DNA of 54,057 bases, from contig OODV01000056.1 of the NCBI GenBank assembly GCA_900299555.1, positions 1 to 54,057 of the forward strand, read 5' to 3'. Source of the stretch: an uncultured Endozoicomonas sp. GTDB lineage: Bacteria > Pseudomonadota > Gammaproteobacteria > Pseudomonadales > Endozoicomonadaceae. Positions 16,595 to 24,926 of the stretch are shown piece by piece. The notes under the pieces are model-generated. The model was not told the DNA's origin, did not search any database, and was given only the letters and a program-made list of their open reading frames with translations. Made by a program: the position numbers and the translations under genes. Every line of letters starts with the position of its first letter. Positions within the stretch are counted from its first letter, which is position 1.

Positions 16595-17986
16595 ATGTTT
16601 TCAAAATATTGGTGTTTATATAAATGGCTTAAGCAGGCTGAAGACCTTATTGAAAATGGTTATGGAAACAACCTCGCTCGATTAAATAAAAAAAATCAAT
16701 TGGTTGCTGATAAATATCCTGAAAGATATTTTATAAATCAATCCTCATCCATTGATAGTAAAGAAGAACGGAAACAAATTACAGCAGTTTGTCTAAAAGT
16801 AGCTCAAAAAGCTGATCAGATTGGTTGTATAATCAAGAGCAAGGTGTCATTTACTGACAAATTTAGTCAGTTCTATTATCAGTCAGCCTCAATTGAAGAT
16901 TTTGCAAACATGATTAAAAGTCTGATTGAAAGCTCTAGTGGTAAAGTGATAGAAGCTGTTGGCATAATAGAAAGAAGTATAAACTCTGATTTTAGTTCAC
17001 ACTGTAATGAAATCTCAGAACTAGCAGAAGACTACTGGATAGAGAACTTACAGATTCAACTTTATGATATTTGGAAACAGTTTGACTCAAAAAATAGTTC
17101 AGATAATAATCTGGGTTATTTTAAAGAAGCGCTTTTAGACATTACAAATGAATGTTTGAATTCCAGGGTAGAATCAAATCCCACTATTGATAAAACATTG
17201 GTCAATAGTGTCAGATGGAGAATTTCAAATGTTATTTCAAATATTGAAATTAAAAAACAAAAAGAAATAAAATATGTAGAGTGGGATCCAACCACTATAA
17301 AGCCGAGCATTGTTGACTCAGATTTAGACTGTTTTTTTGAAGAAAGCTGTGTGCAAATTTCATCTAACTTTAAGAGTATTTCATTTCAGTATCTAATTGA
17401 TTCGGGTTTGCTATCTGGTTATGAAGAATATGAAATTCTTCGAGATAATTTTGGTTCCACTTATATTATTTGGCCAGGATTTGAGTCACGACTTGAAGCT
17501 TTCAGGGTATTGCAATCTTTTAATTCCAGCATAGATAATGATGACTTTGCTATCTTAATGAAATCTTGGTCTAAGGATGAACAAGATAATTGGTGCGATA
17601 TAATGAGTGCCTCTATTAAAGTTAATAACAACAAAAGCTCAATCGGCCTTTTGGAAGCCTATCGAAAAGTATTTATAACTCTAGGGAGAAATAAATTAAT
17701 ACATAGTGAAATCATTGATGCTATTCAATATCTGGATATTAAGACATTATCAGATGGAAAAATCATGAATAAGCTAAATGCGCTTAATACTCTATCTTAT
17801 GGGGTTTCAGAAATAAGTTTAGGGACAGAGAATATCGTAATTATTCTTAATGATTCATTACTTGACTTAGAGACCATGAATTGTATTTTCGATTCTTGGG
17901 ATAATGTCGAGTTACTGAAAGACATTCTGAATAGTCTTATTGATGTGAGTACATCCTATGCACAAAAAACCTCCAGACAGGCATAG
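16595..17986 (+). CDS. Orphan AT-rich hypothetical protein between inverted IS630 copies
   Basis: This 463-aa protein matches no family I know. It is predicted soluble, mostly helical, with no signal peptide or clear membrane segment, and uses very AT-rich codons unlike the neighbouring ribosomal genes, a sign of transfer. A GGGTGATGGGT ribosome binding site precedes the ATG. Its last ~15 codons (from about 17940, ending SYAQKTSRQA) are read from the terminal sequence of IS630 copy B, which supplies the stop. The original C-terminus was therefore replaced by insertion and the gene may be truncated. Position as sole cargo between two facing IS630 copies suggests it entered with them. An effector or immune role cannot be told from sequence. 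Confidence 0.6.
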   Translation: MFSKYWCLYKWLKQAEDLIENGYGNNLARLNKKNQLVADKYPERYFINQSSSIDSKEERKQITAVCLKVAQKADQIGCIIKSKVSFTDKFSQFYYQSASIEDFANMIKSLIESSSGKVIEAVGIIERSINSDFSSHCNEISELAEDYWIENLQIQLYDIWKQFDSKNSSDNNLGYFKEALLDITNECLNSRVESNPTIDKTLVNSVRWRISNVISNIEIKKQKEIKYVEWDPTTIKPSIVDSDLDCFFEESCVQISSNFKSISFQYLIDSGLLSGYEEYEILRDNFGSTYIIWPGFESRLEAFRVLQSFNSSIDNDDFAILMKSWSKDEQDNWCDIMSASIKVNNNKSSIGLLEAYRKVFITLGRNKLIHSEIIDAIQYLDIKTLSDGKIMNKLNALNTLSYGVSEISLGTENIVIILNDSLLDLETMNCIFDSWDNVELLKDILNSLIDVSTSYAQKTSRQA

Positions 17987-18975
17987 AGTGTGTACTCAAC
18001 CCTGAAAAAAACAGGAATCTTTTTTCGCTGCTTCTGCAGTAACTTCAGCCCCGAGCTAACTGCCCTCAAAAAGTAGTCTTTGTTTTTAATGCTATTCGCC
18101 CGATATGACCAGACTTGAGAGAGCTACAGGCAAGCTCTACCGGGTTCAGCTCTGGGGAATAAGGTGGCAAAAGATGAATTTCCAGAAGCCGCTTTTCGCC
18201 TGCAGGATATTTCATAACTTTTTTGTCCTTATGCGCCGAGTGCCAGTCAGTCACTATCATCACAGGGCTTTCATGAGAGTTAACGATCTGCTTCAAGAAT
18301 CTGATAAACACATCTGCATTGAAACGGCCAACTATAGGCATATAGCGCATTTGGCTTGTCCAAGGTTTGTGCCACTGTGATAATCAGAGCGTATGCTGGC
18401 TTCATCAACAAAGTAGATAATGGCACCACTCTCTTCAGCCTGATTGCGTAGTGCGGGATAACGAGTACCTAGGTACTCTTTCACTTTTTTATCCTGCTGC
18501 CAGGCTTTTCGAACAGGGCGCTGGGGAGTCAGGCCAATTCTTCTGAGCATTTTGCTGACAGCTGCGGGATGCATGGTGATATCGAACTCTGTCTTGATAA
18601 CAGCAGCCACAATGTCTCTGGTCCAGAGAGCTTTATAAAAACCGTAATCGGTTAGCTCTTTGGTTAGAATAATTCTGACCAGAATATCTTGTTGCTCAGG
18701 TGTGAGTTTTGAATTTTTGCTGTGAACAATAGGGTGAGTTTTCAGGGCATCCATACCGCCTGTACTGTATGTGAGATCCAGCGGTAAATGCAGAGGAGTC
18801 TGTTGCATACTCTTGAACCTTTGCTCCATCCAGCCATTTCTGAATAGCCATCAATACGGATGGCTTCTCTCACATTATGGGAGGCTTTACGACCGTCGAC
18901 CTTACTCATGAGCACCTCAAAAACTGAGGTGCCAAGATACAAAAATCTGCCATGCAAAGTGCTGGCTCATATCAA
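17940..18975 (-). mobile_element. IS630-family insertion sequence, copy B (about 1036 bp)
   Basis: The element is bounded by imperfect inverted repeats TTGATGTGAG (17940-17949) and CTCATATCAA (18966-18975), nine of ten bases matching, each flanked outside by TA. TA duplication is the target signature of IS630/Tc1-like transposition, and ~1 kb is a usual size. It carries one disrupted transposase gene on the minus strand. Its inner end closely matches the 16334 end of copy A in inverted orientation. Confidence 0.85.
18066..18957 (-). pseudogene. IS630-family transposase of copy B, frameshifted and with an internal deletion
   Basis: Three overlapping frames encode successive parts of one transposase. 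The first (to 18957) holds VREAIRIDGYSEMAGWSK; the second (18332-18829) holds the helix-turn-helix region and YFVDEASIRSDYHSG with the first catalytic Asp; the third (18066-18350) holds GRFNADVFIRFLKQ, IVTDWHSAH with the second Asp and LPPYSPELNPVE with the catalytic Glu. Compared with copy A, about 70-80 bp after RSDYHSG are missing, joining the SG-T codon to the RYMPIVGRF segment. Two shifts plus the deletion mean no active protein is made from this copy. Confidence 0.88.
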
Positions 18976-19117
18976 TAATTGGTGAAACTCCCTTCTGCTC
19001 ATATCCAAAAACCGGTTTTGCACGCAAGCCTGTATGATTTTGCATCATTCAAGTGGGGCAGTAGGGCTATAAATATGCCAAAATGGTAGAAATATGTTCA
19101 TGTATTTGCCCTGCTGT

Positions 19118-19389
19118 TTACGTGAGTCAACACGAGATCGGGAATGTCAAAAATTTCTTTGAAAGGCAGTTATCACAGTATTAACCCGAAGCATTTGCCA
19201 AGATACCTTGCTGAATATTGTTATCGATTCAACTGGTGCTTTGATTTGAAAGCAATGGTATCAAGGTTGGGTTACATGGCTACACGAACTTGCCCCATGC
19301 CAGCAAGGGTCCTCAAACTGGCTGAGGTACAGCGTAATCAGGTAGAATTATTTACAGGCTCCGGCTTACCACTGAAGGTGATCGGGTAA
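19118..19389 (+). pseudogene. IS1595-family (ISXO2-like) transposase C-terminal remnant
   Basis: The reading frame from 19144 encodes KGSYHSINPKHLPRYLAE followed by YRFNWCFDLKAMV, the typical C-terminal end of ISXO2-like DDE transposases of IS1595 elements (K-G-x-YH...KHL-x-RYL-x-E-x-x-YRFN). Just upstream, in another frame, HEIGNVKNF belongs to the same domain, so a single-base frameshift lies near 19155. The rest of the element is missing. Confidence 0.75.
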
Positions 19390-19430
19390 CTCTGAAAAAG
19401 TTCTACCCGACAATTCCACTGGGATGATGA

Positions 19431-21221
19431 CTAAGCTGTTTTACGATGATATTCAATAAATAAATTACTTTCTTCCTTTCCCATATATTTTGATAATGTG
19501 TTCTTACCAACCTTCAAAAGGTCCACGATAATAAGTCCAGCCAGAGTATTATTAAAATCTGGGTTCACATTAAATGCTGCAAGTTCACCTTGACACTTCA
19601 AGTACTGGCGAAGTAATACAGGAACACCTTTATTATCTTTTTCAATGTGTTGAATTAGAGAAGATAATTTATCAATGTTAGAAATCCCCTTTAAATCATT
19701 TTCTGACCAAAAAACACCTGTATTTGGCAACGGAGTTGTTGGTCTAACAAGTTCAGCAAGAGCCTGATCAGAGTTATTTACGCTTAGATATGTGGCCATT
19801 AACTGACGGGAGATATCATTATATTCACTACTGATACTCACTGGGCCAAATAATACTTTGTATTTAGGGTTTAAAGCGACGTAAGTACAAATACCTCTCC
19901 ATAATAAAAACAAAGCATTCATACTCTTCTGGTACTCAGGTCGAACAAAAGATCGTCCCATTTCAAGACAAAAACCCAACTTATATATAAAATCATTACT
20001 GTAATGAAACAGACTCCGAGAGTAGAGTCCGTGAATACCATGTTCTTTTATAATGGAGTCAACACAACCAATTCGATAAGCTCCTACTACTTCTGATTTT
20101 TTCTTATTCCAAAGAAAAAGATGTTGGTAGTATTGATCATATTTATCAAGATCAAGAGCCATCCCACTTCCTTCTCCAACTTTCCGGAATGTAACTTCTC
20201 TTAATCGACCAATTTCTCTTAAAATATAAGGGATGTCTTTAGATCCAGCACAATATACAGAAATATCACCTTTTTCTAAAAGTAGTAGATTATGGGATAA
20301 GCCTTCTACTTCAGATCTCATAAAATAACTTGATGTTTCACTGACGATAGCCTCTTCTATACGGCTTTCAGATGCTGCCCCAACAATTTTATATTTATCA
20401 TTGATGGTAGGATCATCCTGATGAGATAAAAGGTATGTATATAACCTAAGGTATTTAGTTAGTTCCTGTTTTGTAGAAAAAGACGATAGCTCTTTTGATT
20501 CCAGAGTTTTGCCAATTCGAAATTTTAAAATAGATCCCTCTTTATTAATAAGCTCTCGTACCAGCCACATTGTTCGAAGCCGTGGATGGATTCTACCAAG
20601 ATAGTGAAAGAATTGACTGTTAAACCCTTCAATAAAAATTGGAGTTACCTTGGCATTAGCCTTTAAAGCAATAGAACTTGCCGTATTTTTCCAGATTGGA
20701 TCACAAATAGTTCCCATTTTTTTGTCATAACTTGATACCTGGCCAGAGGGGAAAATTAACAATTGATGCCCGTTATTAACCCAGGAGATAGCCTCTTTAA
20801 TAGCCATCATATTTTTTTCTTTACTTTTAAAGTTGAATAAATCAACACCAATAAAAATATCCTTTAGTTCAGGGATACGACATAAAAATTCATTGGTAAG
20901 AACTTTAACATCATCACGTTTCTGCATAAGAAAATGAGCTAGTGCAACACCATCAATTCCACCAAAAGGGTGATTTGCAACAATGATTGATGCCCCTTTA
21001 TCAGGGATTCTCGATATGGATCCATTAACAATCTGATGATCTATATCCAAAGATTGCAGCAGTCTACCGAGAAATTCTTTTCCAGAGGAAGAGTGCATTC
21101 TCGAGAATTTATAATGATTTTCAAGAGATCTAAGACCGATAATTTTTTCTACCAGGTATTCTACTAAGCCAAAAGGTGTATATCTTGGTAACTGTAAAGG
21201 TGAGCTTTCCATATTTTCCAT
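19431..21221 (-). CDS. Bifunctional acyltransferase, OlsF-like (ornithine-lipid synthesis)
   Basis: The 596-aa protein fuses two acyltransferases. Residues about 60-260 are a PlsC/lysophospholipid acyltransferase domain with NHPFGGIDG (H84, D90) and LLIFPSGQVSS (around 159). Residues about 315-510 are a GNAT-type, OlsB/hemolysin-like acyl-ACP N-acyltransferase (LREIGRLREVTFRKVGEGSG, then FLWNKKKSEVVGAYRIG, and GRSFVRPEYQKS). This order matches OlsF, described in Serratia, which N-acylates ornithine and then O-acylates lyso-ornithine lipid to give phosphorus-free membrane lipids. Substrate here is inferred. Base composition is AT-rich against the core genes, and it lies alone in the insertion-sequence island, suggesting transfer. 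Confidence 0.75.
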   Translation of the reverse strand: MENMESSPLQLPRYTPFGLVEYLVEKIIGLRSLENHYKFSRMHSSSGKEFLGRLLQSLDIDHQIVNGSISRIPDKGASIIVANHPFGGIDGVALAHFLMQKRDDVKVLTNEFLCRIPELKDIFIGVDLFNFKSKEKNMMAIKEAISWVNNGHQLLIFPSGQVSSYDKKMGTICDPIWKNTASSIALKANAKVTPIFIEGFNSQFFHYLGRIHPRLRTMWLVRELINKEGSILKFRIGKTLESKELSSFSTKQELTKYLRLYTYLLSHQDDPTINDKYKIVGAASESRIEEAIVSETSSYFMRSEVEGLSHNLLLLEKGDISVYCAGSKDIPYILREIGRLREVTFRKVGEGSGMALDLDKYDQYYQHLFLWNKKKSEVVGAYRIGCVDSIIKEHGIHGLYSRSLFHYSNDFIYKLGFCLEMGRSFVRPEYQKSMNALFLLWRGICTYVALNPKYKVLFGPVSISSEYNDISRQLMATYLSVNNSDQALAELVRPTTPLPNTGVFWSENDLKGISNIDKLSSLIQHIEKDNKGVPVLLRQYLKCQGELAAFNVNPDFNNTLAGLIIVDLLKVGKNTLSKYMGKEESNLFIEYHRKTA

Positions 21222-21564
21222 CCTTGAGACTCTCTATTTTTAGTTTTTTTAATTTTATGTAGGTAATTTACCACTTATGGCTAGAGCATTTTTACCTGAA
21301 ATGCTTTATCAGCAGTAAAGGTGGATTTGACTGGGCTCTGCCCACTTATTTACCAAAAGAGTCAACATATCCATATTTGTTCATAAAACTACTTATCAGT
21401 ATCATACTTCAACAGAAAACGTTGAAATAATTATTTCATATCCAGCTTCTCAAACTAAGCATACTAGGTTCTTTGGACATAAGGAATTAGCAATAAAATG
21501 TCGAATTTTATGGTGATGTATTAGAGCTGTTGATCTGATACATTCCTGTCTTTTTGAGCCATCT

Positions 21565-21840
21565 ATGGCTGTAGTTCAAGTTGCCTGTATCCATTGTCAA
21601 CAAACGTTCAATGTTGTTAAGAACGGGAAAGCTGAGACGGGTCACCAGTGGTATAGATGCAAGGGCTGTAATAAGAACTTCCAACTTGAGTATCGCTATA
21701 ACGGCAATCTGCCTGGTACTCATGAGCAGATCATAAAGATGACCATGAATGGCTCCGGGGTCAGAGATACCGGACGAGTCCTTAAGATCAGTCCAACGAC
21801 GGTATTGGCTCGCTTAAAAAACTCGACCCACCAACAGTAA
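21565..21840 (+). CDS. insA: IS1 protein InsA
   Basis: InsA is the DNA-binding repressor and N-terminal part of IS1 transposase. The 91-aa product has the zinc-finger pair CIHC-x14-HQWYRCKGC, the FQLEYRYNGN segment and the helix-turn-helix GSGVRDTGRVLKISPTTVL. Near its end the heptamer A AAA AAC (21816-21822) lies in the correct phase for -1 frameshifting, which carries ribosomes into the insB frame; that frame is open from the slip site through the insB ATG. Everything needed for the InsAB' fusion transposase is therefore present. Confidence 0.9.
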   Translation: MAVVQVACIHCQQTFNVVKNGKAETGHQWYRCKGCNKNFQLEYRYNGNLPGTHEQIIKMTMNGSGVRDTGRVLKISPTTVLARLKNSTHQQ

Positions 21841-21884
21841 CACAACTCCCCTTCGAAAATGCCCAAGTCAAGATTATCTTCGAA

Positions 21885-22268
21885 ATGGATGAGCAGTGGT
21901 CATTTGTTGGTAGCAAGAAGCAGCAACGCTGGCTGTTTTATGCATGGGAGCCACGTTTCAAGAAGATCATTGCCCATGCGTTCGGCTCCAGGAGCAAAGA
22001 GACGCTCAAAAAGCTGTTGGAGCATCTGGCCCGCTTCAAAGTCAGTTTTTACTGCACAGATGACTGGCAGTCATATACATCCTGTTTACCAGAAGATAAA
22101 CATATCATTGGAAAGTACTTTACTCAGCGGATTGAGCGGCAGAATCTGACCTTGAGAACTTGCCTGAAGCGGTTAGCCAGAAAGACTATCTGCTTCTCAA
22201 GATCAATAGATATTCATGATAAGGTTATCGGGGAGTTTATCTCCCGAAACCACTATCAACAGTTTTGA
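21885..22268 (+). CDS. insB: IS1 protein InsB (transposase catalytic part)
   Basis: InsB supplies the DDE catalytic domain of IS1 transposase. The 127-aa reading frame has EQWSFVGSKKQQRWLFYAW (first Asp at its start, MDEQW), FYCTDDWQSY with the second Asp, RQNLTLRTCLKRLARKT with the catalytic region near RIERQN, and the terminal IHDKVIGEFISRNHYQQF. Translation probably occurs as a fusion with InsA through the -1 shift. The frame is uninterrupted, so this copy may still be active. Confidence 0.88.
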   Translation: MDEQWSFVGSKKQQRWLFYAWEPRFKKIIAHAFGSRSKETLKKLLEHLARFKVSFYCTDDWQSYTSCLPEDKHIIGKYFTQRIERQNLTLRTCLKRLARKTICFSRSIDIHDKVIGEFISRNHYQQF

Positions 22269-22277
22269 TACATCACC

Positions 22278-23360
22278 AAACTGTTTGACGCATCTGTTCT
22301 CTGGTCATCATAGGTTCATAAAGTACTGCTTCCATGTTCAAAAAGTGAAAGAAACTTTCAACGCAAGCATTATCCCTGCAATCACCTTTAAGGCTATGCT
22401 CTGCTTTAACACATTTGGGCAGAGGGTATTTCGAAAGGCTCCTGAGGCATACATACTGATTTCCTCGATCACTATGGAGGATAGTGCCTTTAGGAAATTT
22501 GAGCCGCCATAAAGCTATATTCAGGGTATCACAGACCAGGCTGGCCTTTATGGTGGTATCCATCGACCAGCCAATAATCTTTCGAGAGAACAAATCGAAA
22601 GCGAAGGCCAGACATAGCCAGCCTCCTGCCGTATGCAGATAAGTGATGTCTCCTGCCCGCTTTTGATTAGGCTCTATTGCTGAGAAGTCACGCTCCAGTA
22701 AGTTAGGCGATACAGGCAATGAATGCTTGCTGTTTTTGGGATAAGCTCCTGTCGTTTCATGTCGATCTGTATGGTCTTGAGGCAGCAGGGGGAACCATCC
22801 TCTTCTGGGGATTTCTGGATACGTCGAGCGCCAGAACGGACTTTGTTTCGGTGAAAGACTTTTCGTATTAACATATCATGAGAGGCCTGATTTTCAGCCC
22901 TTTGGCTGAACGTATCCCAGTTTTGACCCAACGGTGAAACCCACTTTAAGAAACACTCAGTACCGAGGCATTCTATGTAGAGAGAACCGACCATAGTGTT
23001 TGAGCATAAAGTGAAAGCGTTTTATTTTGGTTCTTCGCGAATTAGGTGGACGCATTTTTAGAGCTTCAAGCTCCTCTGCCTGTTCAGCTGACTACTGCTT
23101 GAACCTGGCATTTTCAGTGGCTAAGTCTGATTCACATTCAGTAACACTCTCTTCCCATTAGCAGAAGTATGCCTGGTATAGAGTGGAAATTCCTTCAGAC
23201 CAAGCCCTTTTGTTGCAGAGGGTAAACTGGTTTTCTCAGCCAGTCTCAATGCTTCAACTTTGAATTTGGGGGGAGTGAAATTTTCTTTTTTCTGGGTAAT
23301 CATTGGTTTCCTCACAGAGTGATTTTATTCTCTTATGAAGGTGTCCATAACTACTGTCTC
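22278..23360 (-). pseudogene. IS3-family element remnant (orfA and orfB, disrupted)
   Basis: On the minus strand an IS3-type transposase can be followed in pieces. An orfA start (23121-23315) has FTPPKFKVEALRLAEKTSLP and ATKGLGL, a helix-turn-helix (Tnp_1) domain. An orfB N-terminal part follows near 22700-22990 (NKVRSGARRIQKS). The integrase core is at 22273-22719, with PNQKRAGDITYLHTAGGW (first Asp), LHSDRGNQYV (second Asp) and DNACVESFFHFLN (catalytic Glu). Frameshifts and stops separate the pieces, and the orfB C-terminus is cut off at MRQTV by the IS1 right end. Inactive. Confidence 0.85.
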
Positions 23361-23613
23361 ACATCAAAGACTTAAAATGTGGAATTAAAGTTAGCGGGGT
23401 TTTCTGCATATCTGTAGTCAATGCTGTTAAACATTCATCGGTTTTTGTCTTAAAACATAGAGAGTTACTGAGTGTTAAGAGTCAGGCTGTTCTCAGGGAT
23501 AGCATCAATGCGATTATATAACTGGTTGACATTCAGAAGTCATATCTGTTGCAATGTTTTATACGACTTAGATAGGTTAAAGGTATTTAAATCGATTTGA
23601 AAAGAATATATTA

Positions 23614-24909
23614 ATGAGACAAATATTAGTTACTTCCTTTATGGTTGGGGTTTTACTGGCTACGGGATTTTATGTGTTTATAAAAGAGCACGAAGATAAT
23701 GTTTTTCCTGTCTTTACCTATGAACCACTACCGGTAATGGTTGAAATCCTTGAAGTAAAACCTGGTAGCATATCTTCCTGGACGTTCTCGGAAGGAACTG
23801 TTGAAGCTCTGCGCAAAGCTTATTTGTATTTTGAAAATCCGGGAAAAGTTACCTACATCACAAAGCTTGCCGATGGATCTTCATTACGAGAGGGTTCTAT
23901 CGTGCAAGGGCCTGATAATAATAATCCATCAGGTCAGTTACTGGCAGTAATTGAAAATAGACAGCAGATAAATCAGGTGAAGTTACTTAAGGCAAAGCTG
24001 AAAACTGCAAGAAATCAGCTTACCAAAGCAGAGTCAGACATAGCCCATGCCCGTAACAATCTCAGACAATCTGAGTTGGATTTTTTCAGGATAAAAACCA
24101 TTTATGAAAAAGGTGTTGTCGCTCGTGAAAAGTATGAACGTTATTATACAGATATGATAAATAAAGGAATAAAGCTTGAAGGTGCCAAAAATCAGCTTCA
24201 AGTTCTCAGATCTGAAGAAGAGGCTGTCAGTATTGAGTTGGATAAAGCAAATATTGCATTAGAGAAAACGATGATTTTTGCTCCCTTTGACGGTGTAATC
24301 AGTAAACTTGATCTGGCAGAAAATAATTATTCATACCCTCCCACCATGACGACTTCCAATATTGAAAGAGAAGTGTCCAGTGGGATAGTTGTTGTGGATA
24401 ACCGATTTTATGAAGTGAAGTTGGAAGTTTCTGAGGCTGAAGCAGATCTGATCCAAGAAGGTCAGTCAGTATATATTGCTCAGGATGATACTGAACTTTT
24501 CAAAGCCGCTGACACTGATTTCGATGATTTAAATATTACATGGGGGCGAGTTTGGTCTGTTAGTCCTTCTCTAAGTCTTGAACGCAGGGCAAGGATGGTT
24601 CGGGTCAGAACCGTTGGTAACTCAGAAAGCATTCAGGATGGTATGTTTGTAAGGGTATGGATTGCAACTCAGCAGAAGCCTGATGTTCTAGCTCTTCCCT
24701 GGCAGGTAATTTCATTTCAAAATGAGCAGCCTTACGTTTTTGTTGTTAACAAAAATGGTCGTGCAGAACAAAGGTGGTTGACACTTGGGATGAACGGTAT
24801 TTTTAATACCGAAATAACAAGAGGTCTTCGTGACGGTGATAAGGTCATAGTTCGTGGTCAACATCTATTGGATGAAGACAGCGTTGTTGAGATTTCAGGA
24901 TCAATGTAA
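23614..24909 (+). CDS. RND efflux periplasmic adaptor (membrane fusion protein)
   Basis: The 431-aa protein begins with a membrane anchor or uncleaved signal (VTSFMVGVLLATGFYVFI) and has the HlyD/RND adaptor order: first lipoyl half-motif, a long coiled-coil hairpin (about residues 125-215, with LKAKLKTARNQLTKAESDIA), the second lipoyl half FAPFDGVISKLDLAENNY, then the beta-barrel and membrane-proximal domains. It links an inner-membrane RND pump to an outer-membrane channel. It is 17 bp upstream of the RND permease gene and certainly its operon partner. No TolC-like gene is nearby, so the pump must borrow one. Composition is AT-rich. Confidence 0.9.
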   Translation: MRQILVTSFMVGVLLATGFYVFIKEHEDNVFPVFTYEPLPVMVEILEVKPGSISSWTFSEGTVEALRKAYLYFENPGKVTYITKLADGSSLREGSIVQGPDNNNPSGQLLAVIENRQQINQVKLLKAKLKTARNQLTKAESDIAHARNNLRQSELDFFRIKTIYEKGVVAREKYERYYTDMINKGIKLEGAKNQLQVLRSEEEAVSIELDKANIALEKTMIFAPFDGVISKLDLAENNYSYPPTMTTSNIEREVSSGIVVVDNRFYEVKLEVSEAEADLIQEGQSVYIAQDDTELFKAADTDFDDLNITWGRVWSVSPSLSLERRARMVRVRTVGNSESIQDGMFVRVWIATQQKPDVLALPWQVISFQNEQPYVFVVNKNGRAEQRWLTLGMNGIFNTEITRGLRDGDKVIVRGQHLLDEDSVVEISGSM

Positions 24910-24926
24910 AAGGAGCTGTATAGCCA

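Larger units (their letters stand above)
21512..22277 (+). mobile_element. IS1-family insertion sequence, apparently complete (766 bp)
   Basis: Inverted repeats of 23 bp, starting GGTGATGTATTAGAGC at 21512 and mirrored at 22255-22277 (20 of 23 bases match), bound a 766-bp element, close to the 768 bp of classical IS1. It holds insA and insB with the A6C frameshift site intact. The flanks (ending AATTTTAT; starting AAACTGTTT) do not repeat each other, so the target duplication is lost. The right end cuts into the IS3 transposase. Confidence 0.9.
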
